DNA from: Strigamia acuminata
Lineage: Eukaryota; Arthropoda; Chilopoda; Geophilomorpha; Linotaeniidae
Assembly: GCA_949358305.1 (NCBI GenBank)
Contig: OX442323.1
Location: 4,712,001-4,776,000, forward strand
DNA: 64,000 nt
Direction of reading: 5' to 3'
Every line of letters begins with the position of its first letter. The first letter of the stretch is position 1. The notes beneath the pieces were generated by a model. The model was not told the DNA's origin and made no database searches. It saw nothing but the letters and a program-made list of their open reading frames with translations. The translations under genes were made by a program, and so were the position numbers. Of the stretch, positions 35,966 through 46,199 are shown one piece after another.

Positions 35966-35978
35966 TTCCTTCCCCCTT
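35966..35978 (-). promoter_or_regulatory. Polypurine tract of the non-autonomous element
   Basis: Minus strand AAGGGGGAAGGAA directly abuts the LTR, the position of the plus-strand primer in LTR retroelements. Confidence 0.7.
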
Positions 35979-36029
35979 ACAAAAGATGTCAAATAGAAGG
36001 AAGAGCAGCAACGTGCGTTCGCAGATACG

Positions 36030-36970
36030 ACTAGGTGCGACGACTCGGTTGTGCGACGACTCGGTTCTGCGACGACTAGGCCGTGCGACAACTCGGTTCT
36101 GCGACGACTCGGCTCTGCGACGACTAGGCTGTGCGACGACTCGGCTCCGCGACGACTCGGCTCTGCGACGACTAGGCTCCGCGACGACTAGGCTCCGCGA
36201 CGACTCGGTTCTGCGACGACTCGGCTCTGCAACGACTCGAGCACGCAGATGCGGCAACTGGAGCACGCGGATGTAAGGGTTGCGAGCGGCCAGCACGAGT
36301 TCGGGGCGGCGAGCCAGGGGCAGCGAGCAGGCCATACGCGAATGCGCAGGTGGCAGGGAATGGACGACGCAGATGCACAGGGGGCGAGAGGGACACTGAG
36401 AATTTAAGGGCGGCGAGCAGGCCATACGCGAATGCGAGGCGGCGAGCGGTGGCAAACGGCAGCAGTGCAAAGGGGCCTGCGCAAGTCTGGCTGCAGAAAC
36501 GAGCAAGCGGCCCACTTTCCCCCATGCAATGCGGTAACTGCGCGGTACACGGAGAACGCAAGTGCGGGGATGGTGATTGGGCCACCTAGATGCAAGGGAA
36601 GCAAACAGCCACGCGAGCACGGAGGCGGCGAACAGGCCATCGCAAATGCGAGGCGGCGAGCAAGCCAACGCGAATGCGGGGCGGCGGGCAGCCGACAAGA
36701 ATTTGAGGTCGGCGAGCAGGCCACGCGGACGCGAGGCGGCGAGCAGAGACCAACGAGAACCAGTGGGACCTGCGTGAGTCCAGCGGCAGGAACAAACGAA
36801 CGGTCCACACGTAAATGCGACGAAGACCGACCTTGCACAGACAGCGAGCAGCCGAAGAACACACCAGGCCGGGGGCCGAAGGAGCAGAACGTTGGCGGCA
36901 GAGAAAAGACAGAATGCGGCGGCACTGAGCTAAATTCGTTGGCGGCGAGCGGAACACGGTGGCGGTGAGC
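36030..36970. repeat. GC-rich tandem arrays inside the non-autonomous element
   Basis: 36,037-36,245: about 13 copies of a 16-bp unit (GCGACGACTCGGCTCT and variants). 36,290-36,970: irregular repeats of GGCGGCGAGCAGGCCA / ACGCGAATGCG. Long open frames on both strands here (up to about 250 codons, Arg/Ser/Pro-rich) follow from the repeats and GC content and show no known domain. Confidence 0.85.
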
Positions 36971-37750
36971 GGCCGAAGAGAACAGGCGACGCGGGGCCAC
37001 AGAAAAAAAACTGGCGGCCGAGAAAGACCACGCAAGTGGCCAGAGAAAAATGACCAATGCTTTGCACGACCGCCGGTCGTGTAAAAGAAACTCAAAGCAC
37101 GTGGTAGTAAATGCCACACACGATCATGGCAGAATAGAATCCATTGGTAATGGCGGCATGCGTACGGAAGATAGCGAGTACATGGCCAGTCCAGGGAAAC
37201 AACGAAAAAGAAATAACACTGTTACCCGGAAATGCTAGGAATCGTTCTAGTTGAGGAAAATCACCAGCTTTAACCCGGAAATTCGCCCATTTTTGATCGC
37301 TCATTTGCATCCATCTTAAATTGGAATATCATGTTCGATTGCCCGCTCCGTCGCCATTTTCGTTCAATTCTTTGGCTTACGGTGGATGAGCATAAGCGGG
37401 CGAAAGCGGAGTTCGATGGGTCGATGTGTGAGCGTTGAGAGCTATGTTGATTCGATGGGTCAGCGTGAGCAGAGGAGAACAGTGTTCGATTGATGAGGAA
37501 CATCGACGGTCGAATATTTTGACTCGTCGATCCAGTCCATCGTACCACGATTGGAGGCCAAATCAGCCACAGACACCAACCAAAGTTCTAGTTGATTCGT
37601 TTCACTGGCGACGCGATGGTACTGACTCGGAAATTCGTGACTGTTGGTCCGCTCGGAACAGCTCATGGCCTCCATGTTGGATTGGAATTTGATTGAAGAA
37701 TCGTTTTCATAATTCTGTTCTTTGCACAGGTTTTTTTTTTTTTTTTCTTT

Positions 37751-37765
37751 TAAGCGACTGCGCCA
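37751..37765 (-). promoter_or_regulatory. Putative primer-binding site of the non-autonomous element
   Basis: Minus strand TGGCGCAGTCGCTTA begins one base after the LTR. TGG start and position fit a tRNA primer site, but the tRNA was not identified, and the string also resembles a tRNA A box. Confidence 0.55.
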
Positions 37766-37766
37766 T

Positions 37767-38009
37767 TAATGTGTTTGTTGTGTAGTTGCATCCAACTACT
37801 GGAATGTAGTTTTCATTTGCATGTTCGTATCTGGGCCTAAAAGGCCAGAAGGAATGATCGACGTCCGCACACAAGGATTTTGATTAATGAAGTGATTTAT
37901 TTGTAGTAAGGGGGCGGGTTGCTAGGCAACTAAATGCCTAGCAACACGCTGTACAATGATGAGGAAAGTATTGTTTATTAGAATATGGCGCAATGGCCGA
38001 TACACAACA
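37767..38009 (-). repeat. LTR of the non-autonomous element (5' LTR in minus orientation)
   Basis: 243-bp direct copy of 35,723-35,965. Confidence 0.88.
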
Positions 38010-38041
38010 CAAACGATAACAACAATTCAACTACAGACAGT

Positions 38042-38861
38042 TGTGGTGACCCAGTTGGATAAGTGTCCCCCCAGGGCGGATACTTGTCCTATGAGTCACT
38101 ATGATTAAAGAGTCGTTCCCCCCCGAGTTGGCTCCACCTCCCCATGGCAGGTGTGTGCCCCGAGGGGGAGGAAGCGGCTGGTGGTCAGCCCCCATTGGTT
38201 GATCGCCGGCCCTTCACCCCACTGCATAAAAGGCTGTGTTTCCCGCCTAAAGACAGAACTTACACAAACGACACCAAGAACACAGCAACTACCTCACCGT
38301 CAGGCCAACTTCAACTACAAGTTAGGATTGATCGAGGATCGCTGAGTAAAGTGCAAACTGTAACTCTCACGAAGTCACTTGCGAGCTATTCCTGCGAAAG
38401 CACGAGAATAGCCCTTGTGAAATCACCCAGAATAATCGCCCAGACGATTATTCGCCGAAGTAAGTGTCCGAGTGCTTTGTAGGGAACCCCAAAGTTCCTA
38501 GACGAGGCCTCTGCGACGCTAAACAAACCCTGGACAACAGGCACGGATAGAAGACTCGAAAGAGCATTCCACCGCGTCCGTGAAGACGAATCCGTGACGA
38601 ATTAACGACAACTCGAGACGCCGCCTTTGTTCCGCCGACCACGCGGAATCGACGACGCCATCTTGAGAAATCCTTTGTTCGACGCTGACCACGTCGACTC
38701 TAGAATTATTACTGAGTGTATTTTAAAGGCATAAAGCCTGGTGAATAAATTACCTGTTTATTTACATACATTTGGTATTCATTTGGGTATTTACATAATT
38801 GATCACAGGTAAAGTATTACACGTTAGCGCTATTTAAACCTATACCAAGTAGGACGCGACA
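38042..38861 (+). repeat. 5' LTR of the gypsy element
   Basis: 820 bp. TATA-like GCATAAAAGG at about 38,224-38,233 and AATAAA at 38,743 in the order expected for U3-R-U5. Short open frames here are not genes. Confidence 0.93.
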
Positions 38862-38863
38862 CG

Positions 38864-38881
38864 TGGGGGTCTGTCCGGGAT
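38864..38881 (+). promoter_or_regulatory. Primer-binding site
   Basis: TGGGGGTCTGTCCGGGAT starts two bases after the LTR. It closely resembles the tRNA-Pro type PBS of some retroviruses but differs at about three positions, so the exact primer tRNA is uncertain. Confidence 0.75.
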
Positions 38882-38955
38882 TTAGAAATAAATCTCAAAT
38901 CTGAACTTGTGATCTCTCAATAAGATAACCCAAATCGTAGAATTACCGAAAGAAA

Positions 38956-41900
38956 ATGTCAGACAAAGACGAGCAATCCACGTCTGAAACCGAGCAGAGA
39001 ATGCCCGAGAAGGGAAAAAGGACCTCCGACTACCACCTGAGATCGGATGGTCCCGTCCCTGAAATGTCCGCAAAGGCGAAAGCCCGAGCGAATAAAAGGA
39101 GAGCGAAGGCGCAGAAAGAGGAGCAAGCTGCATCGCTCGCGGCCCTAGACGGGCCAGAGCGAGAGCGGGTTCCCTTGAATATGCAACCCTTCGAAGATAC
39201 CGATCCGGAAGCCATAGAAAATCGAGAAGAAATTCGCGACGTATCGCCAGGACGAGTATCGATATTGATGACCGAGGAGACGAATGAAGCTCCGAAAATA
39301 ACGGTCACGATCGGCACAGACCCATCGCCACCAACGGCTCAGACGTCCGTAAAACAAACCCCACGGAAAAACGACGGCGGGACCCCGATAACCCCCCGAG
39401 TTACGGCGAGTCCTGCAGTTGTTTCCTTCGAAGTATCTCACCTAATTCGGTTGACGCAGCAAGCTGCCCAGCTAAAAGCGATGATAGACATTCCAGTAGG
39501 AACGTCAGTCTGGGAATCGATTACCCTACTCACTGACGCTATCTGTGCGGCACAAGCCCCGACGCCGGTCGCAAGACCAGCAGCGGAGACGCCCATGCCC
39601 CAGGTAACGCCCAGTGACACCGGAGGTTTCGCGCCAGACCCCAACCGAACACTTCACGAATCCAGAGAGAAGGCCCGCGAGGAAGCCAGACAAGAAGCGA
39701 CTAGTCGCCAACGAAGGCTGAGCGCAGAGCGGCGAGAACTCTGGAAGGAAGAGGAAGAAAGGGAGCAACGCGAGAGAAGAACCACCGAGAGAACAGAGAA
39801 ACTGGTCCAAAAAATGAGGGAAGAACGAGAAGCTAAAATTCGAAAAGAATGGAACGCAACAGTAGAAGGGCGACATCGAGAAGCTCAAGAGTACGAGGAC
39901 CAATTTCAAGCGCTAATAGCTCAAAGAAAAACAGAAAAACTACAAATGTTGCGAAAAGAGGCCATTCTACGACATCAGAAATGGGAAGAACAACATCGCG
40001 AGAGGTTGAGAGAAGAGGAAGCCAGAAAAGAAAAAGAACAGTTTCTGAAAGAGAAAGAAGAGTGGGATCGAGTCAGATGGACCGAAGAGTACAAAGCGAA
40101 GAAACAAGCTATAATAGATGAGCAAAAAAGATGGGAAGCCGAAAACTGGGAGAAGGAGACAGAAAAGTTCCAGAAAGAGTACGCACAAGACGTCTCGGAC
40201 AGGAAGAAAAATGAAGAAAACCTGAAACGGAAACCAGAACCCCCCAGCGGCTCTGATACCGACACAGGAGAAGGTGCAACAAAGCCGGCAAAAACGGCGA
40301 AAAGGGGGAAATCTCAAAAGAGAGACGAGTCGGTCCCAAAAACAAAGGACCGTCACCCCTCAAAAAGATCCGAGACGGGAGCAGCCATCGACGCGTTACT
40401 CGAAAAGAAAAACGCAAATAAAAATCGGGAACGCCCCGAAAGCGAGGAAAACAGATGGCATTCTTTTTACGAGAACAACGACGGAGGGGAGCCGCCGCCA
40501 TCCGGAGGCTCGAAACAGAAGAAGGCTGGCGGAGAGACCCCACCGAGAGGGCCGAGGTTTCACCCCCAAGGAGATCCCTCCGAGCCCTCCGATTCGTCGG
40601 ACGACGACCATCCGAGTCGACCGTCTACAGGAAGGAGTCAAGAAGGCAGCGATGGGCACCGGTCGAACCGGCCGAATGCTTCAGACCGCTCTTCCCGGAG
40701 CTCCAACCCTCGTTCAGAGGAAGGGAACTTTCAGGACTCATCTGGCCGACATTACACGATGTCTGAGCTAGGCCGAGCCCTGCTGAACTCTTTCAGAAGA
40801 GAAGGAATCGATCTAGGCCATCCAGGCGACGAACATAATCGCGCTGGAGAGAGGGTTAAGCGCAAATATGGCGTACGAAACGAACCAAGCAGTGAAGCCA
40901 CGGGTAACATCCGCTGGCAACACTATATTCAAACGCGATTTGACGGTTCGTGGAAGGCCGGAGACCGCTTCCTGGACGAAGTAATGCGTATCAAGAAAGC
41001 GACAAAAGCCACCGTCGCCGACATGCTAACCCACGGGCTAGTGGAGCTAACTACGGGGTCAGCTCGAGAATGGTACCAGGGACTGAAAAACCCAACCTGG
41101 GACGATTTTCTCGTCCGTTTCGATCTCCGATACGGCGAGACTCCAGACGAGATCAGTAACAAATTACGGGGTCTACGACAAGCCCCAGGAGAAACATTAG
41201 CCGACTACGACGCCCGAGCGAAACTCCTGTTTGCAAGAGCGCCGTACGAAATAAACCCCGCTGGTTTTACGATGATCTTTTACGGAGGATTATCGGCCCA
41301 CTCGCAAAGAATTCTGCTAGACATGCGTGCACCCCGCACTGGCGATTACCAAGATGTCAGTAACTATCTTCTAACAAACACGTTAGAAATAGAACAGCGG
41401 TATTACGCCACTCTGCCCCCGGAGGAAGCTGACGCGCACGAGAAACGGTTGCAGACGAGCGCCGAACGTCACAAGACCTCAGAGAAATTAATGAGGCCAA
41501 GTGAATATTTGAGCGGCATAATGAGTCTCACCGAAGCATCCTTCGGACGAATGCTGACGCCTAAAGCAGGCAGTATTCTTCCAGCCAACCCGATAGCTGC
41601 CCCAAAGAAAGCACCGGCAGCAACGGCGATGCAGGTGACCTCGACGGACTCCACCCAGATGGAGAAAGTCGAAGAGACAACACCTCTCGCCACGGCTAAA
41701 GAAGAGGAGCCAGCATCAAGCGACGAGGAAGCCCTAAATGAGCACCTCGAAAACTTGTCGACGGGATGCGACGATCAAGGTCCCTATTTGCACCATGCAC
41801 ACCGGGCCTTAGCAATCGCACAATTCAGAGCACACGTGCAGGCAACAAAAGCGAGAGGGGCATTGGGAGGAAAAAGACGATTCCCGACGCCCTTCGTCCC

Positions 41901-42096
41901 GAAAAAACCGGGACTCACTCCCACAGGGGATAAAAGTAACATCAAATGTTACAGCTGCGGAGAATACGGTCACTACTCCGACAAATGCGAAAAAACCGTC
42001 AAAGAAAAAGGCATCATGCAAACCTTGATGAAAATGATGATGGAGTTAAATACTAATCTAGCAAAAAACTCCCAAGCGCAGGCGTCGCCGAAATAA
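38956..42096 (+). CDS. gag: Gag polyprotein of the gypsy element
   Basis: 1,046 codons from ATG 38,956 to TAA 42,096. Residues about 240-440 form a very long charged coiled coil rich in Glu, Arg and Lys. About 440-590 is a Ser/Pro/Gly/Asp-rich linker. The capsid-like part is about 640-830 (WQHYIQTRFDGSWKAGDRFL ... TWDDFLVRFDLRYGE ... LRGLRQAPGETLADYDARAK), the typical retrotransposon gag core. A single zinc knuckle of CX2CX4HX4C form (CYSCGEYGHYSDKC) lies near the C-terminus. Gag packages the RNA and forms the particle. The N-terminal 600 residues make it about two to three times longer than usual for gypsy Gag. The last 12 codons overlap the pol frame. Confidence 0.93.
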   Translation: MSDKDEQSTSETEQRMPEKGKRTSDYHLRSDGPVPEMSAKAKARANKRRAKAQKEEQAASLAALDGPERERVPLNMQPFEDTDPEAIENREEIRDVSPGRVSILMTEETNEAPKITVTIGTDPSPPTAQTSVKQTPRKNDGGTPITPRVTASPAVVSFEVSHLIRLTQQAAQLKAMIDIPVGTSVWESITLLTDAICAAQAPTPVARPAAETPMPQVTPSDTGGFAPDPNRTLHESREKAREEARQEATSRQRRLSAERRELWKEEEEREQRERRTTERTEKLVQKMREEREAKIRKEWNATVEGRHREAQEYEDQFQALIAQRKTEKLQMLRKEAILRHQKWEEQHRERLREEEARKEKEQFLKEKEEWDRVRWTEEYKAKKQAIIDEQKRWEAENWEKETEKFQKEYAQDVSDRKKNEENLKRKPEPPSGSDTDTGEGATKPAKTAKRGKSQKRDESVPKTKDRHPSKRSETGAAIDALLEKKNANKNRERPESEENRWHSFYENNDGGEPPPSGGSKQKKAGGETPPRGPRFHPQGDPSEPSDSSDDDHPSRPSTGRSQEGSDGHRSNRPNASDRSSRSSNPRSEEGNFQDSSGRHYTMSELGRALLNSFRREGIDLGHPGDEHNRAGERVKRKYGVRNEPSSEATGNIRWQHYIQTRFDGSWKAGDRFLDEVMRIKKATKATVADMLTHGLVELTTGSAREWYQGLKNPTWDDFLVRFDLRYGETPDEISNKLRGLRQAPGETLADYDARAKLLFARAPYEINPAGFTMIFYGGLSAHSQRILLDMRAPRTGDYQDVSNYLLTNTLEIEQRYYATLPPEEADAHEKRLQTSAERHKTSEKLMRPSEYLSGIMSLTEASFGRMLTPKAGSILPANPIAAPKKAPAATAMQVTSTDSTQMEKVEETTPLATAKEEEPASSDEEALNEHLENLSTGCDDQGPYLHHAHRALAIAQFRAHVQATKARGALGGKRRFPTPFVPKKPGLTPTGDKSNIKCYSCGEYGHYSDKCEKTVKEKGIMQTLMKMMMELNTNLAKNSQAQASPK
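42063..42069 (+). promoter_or_regulatory. -1 ribosomal frameshift site, gag to pol
   Basis: A AAA AAC stands in the gag frame as GC(A AAA AAC) and fits the X XXY YYZ rule. The pol frame is -1 relative to gag and is open from 42,057, while gag stops at 42,096, so slippage here would produce Gag-Pol. A downstream stem or pseudoknot was not worked out. Confidence 0.8.
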
Positions 42097-45000
42097 ATTC
42101 AGCTTCGTCTGCGCCAGCCGCGGAAATTAAAAAGAAGAAATATCACACTGGACCCGCAGGTCATGCCTTGGCAGAAGCACAGATCAAAGATCGCATGCAG
42201 ACCATTCCGAAGAAGGAAGAAACAGTGACGCTGACAAGTATGCAAGTGAGAACGAAGCCGGAGGTCGACATAGATTGGACGGACCTCCCGTTCAATCTGG
42301 AGGTTGAGCCCCAAACATTACGCGTTTTTCACTGCAATGTCACGAAAACACATTGCGAAACTCTGTGTATGCTGCCAGTGGAGATCGAAAACCAAAAATT
42401 GTTCGGTCTGCTGGATTCAGGAGCAGATCGTTCATTCATATCCGAAGATATAGTAAAGGACTTGGATATTGAAAAAAAGGTGGCACAAGTGAACGCGAAC
42501 GTAGAATTGCTCACCGCCAACGGCTACGTCAAGCCGAGGGGCGTAGTTCGCATCATGATCGACTGGAAGGGGGGGAACCTGTCCCACCCCTTCATAGTCT
42601 TGCCATCCCACGACAAAGTATTCCTCTTAGGGATGGATATCATGGCAAAACTGAAAATTCAGCCAAACCCGATAACCCGTTCATGGAACTGGATAAGTCC
42701 CGAGGGAGAACGGCCAGTCCCCGTAGTTCCCCAAAAATTACTGGACGAAGCCAAGGACAAAGAGGAATACGGAAGAGGATTGCGAAAATTCGTCCAAGAT
42801 TACGATTTCGCAGCCTTCACTCTGGAATTACAGAGGAGTAACGTCGTGGACACACTGGTCGAGGAGGCAGCACTGCGTGTTAACGAGGCATCGCTACTAA
42901 GGCGAGTGCTTCGAAAACATGAAAGAATTCTGACCAAGACACCTGGTCGAACGACGGAAGCAACCCACGAAATAGTCTTAACCACAGACAAGCCGATTCG
43001 AGTGCCTTACAAGGGGATGAACCCCCAGAAAAGAGACATTGTGACGCAGATGTGCCAAGACATGCTCGACAAGGGCATAGTAACTCAAGCGCTGGGCGAA
43101 TACGCGATGCGGATCGTCCTGGTAATGCGTCCAGGCTCGGAGCCTCGACTATGCATTGATTATCGCCCCCTGAATGCGATAACAGTTATAGACCCGATTC
43201 AGATGCCGTCTATAGACTCGATCCTCCGGGAACTGAGCCCGTTCAAGTGGGTAACCACGATGGATCTGTCAAAGGGGTATTGGCAAGTGGAGCTAAAACC
43301 AGAAGACAAACTAAAAACGGCTTTCTACTCCCCGATAGGAAGATTAATGTTCAACGTGATGCCGTTCGGGCTTGTAAACGCCCCGAGCACGTTCCAGAAA
43401 TTGATCGAAAGCGTGTTGGGAGATATGCTTCACGACTTCGTGTGGGCGTATCTCGACGACATAATAATAACGTCGGACACATTCGAAGAGCATATAGACC
43501 ACATCGACAGAGTGGTCTCTCGCCTAGCCAAGGCGGGACTCCACATCCATCCAGGGAAGAGCAAGTTTTGCAGAAAAGAGCTTGCCTTCCTAGGATATCG
43601 AATAGGAGTCGAGGGAATCGCGATTGACCCCGAAAAGGTCAAAGCAATAAACGGATTCCCCGCCCCCGAAGATATAAAAGGTGTCCAAAGATTCATGGGC
43701 ATGGTCAATTTCTTCGGCCGACTACTCTCTGGTCTGGCTGAGGTGGCCGCGCCTATAACGGATCTCTTACGAACGGATAAAGAGTTTGAGTGGACGGTCC
43801 AGTGCGAGGCCGCATTTAGCACTATCAAGCAAATGCTGGCTGACGTCGAAAAGATGCCATTGCCGGACCTAAACCGACCGTTCGTGTTGCACACCGACGC
43901 GAGTAAAATCGGACTGGGTGCAGCCCTTCTGCAGACCCACGTGTACAACGGAATCTCGCAAGAAGTACCCTGTATGTTTATAAGCAGGAAAATACAGGGC
44001 GCGGAGAAAAATTACACGGCAACGGAACTAGAATGCCTAGCCGTAATTTGGGCAGTTCGAAAATTTCGCGACTATCTGGAGTACACGAACTTCGAGGTTC
44101 AGACAGATCACCAGGCACTAAGCTGGTTGATGAAGCTCAAGGAACCTTCCGGCCGACTCGCAAGATGGCAACTGGAGTTAATGGCGTGCGATATAACAAT
44201 TACGTACCGCCCCGGGAAGTACAATCATGTGGCCGACGCCCTCTCAAGAGCCCCAGCCTCTGACCCCCAGGGACCAGACGACGACGGCGAGGACGACACC
44301 CACCTCTTGTACTGCCCAACTCCACGCAGAATATGGCGCTTACGAAAAGCAAACGAACTGCCGGTGATGGAGCCCGAAGATAGAACGTTTTGTGGTTTTT
44401 GGACTCGAACGTACCAGCCAGCTGGGACGAGCGATTCAACGTCCGCAATTCAACCTCCGCCCCCCGGAGAAACCCACAAAACACTACTACGCGCCTTCAC
44501 AGCAAAAATTGAAGAAAAAACGCAATATGCTCCACCCACGAGACGTGAGTTCGTCGAACACCAGGCAGCAGACACAAAATGTCAAATTATAACACAACAT
44601 TTGCTGAACGGCGAATTTCCGGAAGGGATGACAAACCCACACCGCCGGAAACAGTTCGTCAAAGAAGCAACAAGCTACCTCATAGATGATGAACTCCTGG
44701 TAAAATACCACCCGACATTTCAAGATGACCTCAGTGGAACGGGAAACTCGGTGAAAGTGGTCGTACCGGCATCACTGCACAACCGACTGTTGTGGCTGAT
44801 GCACGGACACCCGCTCGCCAGCCATTCCGGCATAGCGAGAACCCTTTATCGAGTAAAGCAACTTTTCTTCTGGCCGGGCGCGCGGCAAAAGATAACGAAA
44901 TTTATCCGACACTGCCCCCGGTGCCAAGCATGCAGACCGCGAGATAAAGTAGCCAGAAACGCCATGTCTCTCGGACCCTACGCACCGTTTGACTGCTTAA

Positions 45001-46199
45001 GCATAGACTTGATGGGCCCCAAGCCCACAACGGGAAACAAGAACATGTATATTCTCGTAATTATGGACGTGGCCACCCGATGGCCGGAGCTGTACGCCCT
45101 CGCGAAGCCCTCGGCTGAAAACATAGTCGAGTGCCTTTACGACGTGGCAATGCGATTTGGGTTTCCCAGAAAACTCATTTCGGATAACGGCCCCCAATTC
45201 CGATCAAGAATATATAAGGACTTCTGTAGGAAATTTAAAATGGATGCATCGAACACCTCCACATATAATCCTCAGACAAACCCAGTCGAGAGATTAAATA
45301 AAGATATAAAATATGCGCTGACAGTATTCACCGACATTCACAATCGATGGGACGAATACCTGCGAGAAATCGCTTTCAGCATTCGCTCAACCGTGTCACG
45401 AACACGCGAATTCTCACCGGCGTACCTCAACTTCGCCCGCGAATTAAGGATGCCATGGGACCCACGCGTTGCCGAAGCTGTTAACGTATTAGACCCATCG
45501 AGCCCACACGAGTACGTGTGCCGGTTGGAACAGACTATATCCGACACATACCAGCATATGATGGCGCATATTTTCAACATGAGAGAGAGAATCGCAGATA
45601 AAGAAGGCGATCTCGCTTTCGCGAACTTTAAAGTGAATGATCTAGTGTGGAAGGAGGCACACACGTTGTCCAATGCAGCGAGGGGCATCGCCGCCGGTTT
45701 AGCCGACAAGAGGGACGGTCCCTACGTAATTGTGGCCGAACACGGAGGCAACGCATACCAACTACGCCGCCTAGAGGACAACAAAAATTTTCAGTCGATA
45801 CATGGCCGAGATTTAAGGCCATATCTGCCAGAATTTCCACAGGAAATTTGGCTGGAAGGTCAGACACACAGCGGCCAAGGGGGCACCGTGGTCGACACGT
45901 TCCAAAAAACAAATGAAGCTGAAAATATAGCGGAAAACGAGGATGAATTCTTCGACGCCGAATCCCCAGCCGACGAGGCTCCAACTCAGCCGGAGCAAGC
46001 AATTTCGGAGAGGGAGGAAGCAGAAGAATGTACTTCTGAAATGGAAAATAAAAAAATTAATAATGAGAAAAATGCCAACACATCGGAGATGAACGAGCAA
46101 GTAGAGTCACGATCTACGAGCATGTCGAAAATCAACCTTCGACCACGACGAAGCAATAATCCGTTCATTCGGGACGGCAAAGTCGTGGGGAAGAACTAA
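42069..46199 (+). CDS. pol: Pol polyprotein (protease, RT, RNase H, integrase)
   Basis: Open from 42,057 to TAA 46,199; expected to be entered by frameshift at 42,069. Counting from codon 42,168 as 1: aspartic protease DSGADRS (83-89), RT with MDLSKGYWQVEL and the catalytic YLDDIII (about 427), RNase H HTDASKIGLGAAL (about 573), the integrase HHCC zinc finger (HPLASHSG ... CPRCQAC, about 879-924), then the integrase core with Asp in SIDLMGP (about 945), SDNGPQFRS (about 1004) and Glu in NPVERLNKDIK (about 1040). A DALSRAP tether joins RNase H to the next part. There is no chromodomain at the C-terminus, which is acidic and ends LRPRRSNNPF. All catalytic residues are present. Confidence 0.96.
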   Translation, partial: LPSAGVAEINSASSAPAAEIKKKKYHTGPAGHALAEAQIKDRMQTIPKKEETVTLTSMQVRTKPEVDIDWTDLPFNLEVEPQTLRVFHCNVTKTHCETLCMLPVEIENQKLFGLLDSGADRSFISEDIVKDLDIEKKVAQVNANVELLTANGYVKPRGVVRIMIDWKGGNLSHPFIVLPSHDKVFLLGMDIMAKLKIQPNPITRSWNWISPEGERPVPVVPQKLLDEAKDKEEYGRGLRKFVQDYDFAAFTLELQRSNVVDTLVEEAALRVNEASLLRRVLRKHERILTKTPGRTTEATHEIVLTTDKPIRVPYKGMNPQKRDIVTQMCQDMLDKGIVTQALGEYAMRIVLVMRPGSEPRLCIDYRPLNAITVIDPIQMPSIDSILRELSPFKWVTTMDLSKGYWQVELKPEDKLKTAFYSPIGRLMFNVMPFGLVNAPSTFQKLIESVLGDMLHDFVWAYLDDIIITSDTFEEHIDHIDRVVSRLAKAGLHIHPGKSKFCRKELAFLGYRIGVEGIAIDPEKVKAINGFPAPEDIKGVQRFMGMVNFFGRLLSGLAEVAAPITDLLRTDKEFEWTVQCEAAFSTIKQMLADVEKMPLPDLNRPFVLHTDASKIGLGAALLQTHVYNGISQEVPCMFISRKIQGAEKNYTATELECLAVIWAVRKFRDYLEYTNFEVQTDHQALSWLMKLKEPSGRLARWQLELMACDITITYRPGKYNHVADALSRAPASDPQGPDDDGEDDTHLLYCPTPRRIWRLRKANELPVMEPEDRTFCGFWTRTYQPAGTSDSTSAIQPPPPGETHKTLLRAFTAKIEEKTQYAPPTRREFVEHQAADTKCQIITQHLLNGEFPEGMTNPHRRKQFVKEATSYLIDDELLVKYHPTFQDDLSGTGNSVKVVVPASLHNRLLWLMHGHPLASHSGIARTLYRVKQLFFWPGARQKITKFIRHCPRCQACRPRDKVARNAMSLGPYAPFDCLSIDLMGPKPTTGNKNMYILVIMDVATRWPELYALAKPSAENIVECLYDVAMRFGFPRKLISDNGPQFRSRIYKDFCRKFKMDASNTSTYNPQTNPVERLNKDIKYALTVFTDIHNRWDEYLREIAFSIRSTVSRTREFSPAYLNFARELRMPWDPRVAEAVNVLDPSSPHEYVCRLEQTISDTYQHMMAHIFNMRERIADKEGDLAFANFKVNDLVWKEAHTLSNAARGIAAGLADKRDGPYVIVAEHGGNAYQLRRLEDNKNFQSIHGRDLRPYLPEFPQEIWLEGQTHSGQGGTVVDTFQKTNEAENIAENEDEFFDAESPADEAPTQPEQAISEREEAEECTSEMENKKINNEKNANTSEMNEQVESRSTSMSKINLRPRRSNNPFIRDGKVVGKN

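Larger units (their letters stand above)
35723..38009 (-). mobile_element. Non-autonomous LTR element, 2,287 bp, CAAAC target duplication
   Basis: Two 243-bp direct repeats, identical by eye, flank a 1.8-kb interior. CAAAC is at 35,718-35,722 and 38,010-38,014; the empty site GAAATCAAACGATAAC is visible in the paralogous LTR (reverse complement near 52,117). Read on the minus strand the LTR starts TGTTGTGTATC. It is followed one base later by TGGCGCAGTCGCTTA, a plausible primer-binding site, and the interior ends in the polypurine tract AAGGGGGAAGGAA. The interior has no gag or pol. It is GC-rich and repetitive, so the element must rely on another's proteins (TRIM/LARD type). Confidence 0.85.

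Noticed and set aside
35934-37119. Several open frames of 130-254 codons on both strands inside the non-autonomous LTR element
   Set aside because: They overlap in several frames at once, follow GC-rich tandem repeats, and show no retroelement or other known domain.
37751-37765. TGGCGCAGTCGC string as the A box of a tRNA gene or SINE
   Set aside because: No B box or cloverleaf was seen downstream, and its place next to an LTR is better explained as a primer-binding site.
38144-38482. 112-codon open frame in both gypsy LTRs (also 50,193-50,531)
   Set aside because: It spans the U3/R region with its promoter; no domain, and its conservation is explained by the LTRs being near-identical.
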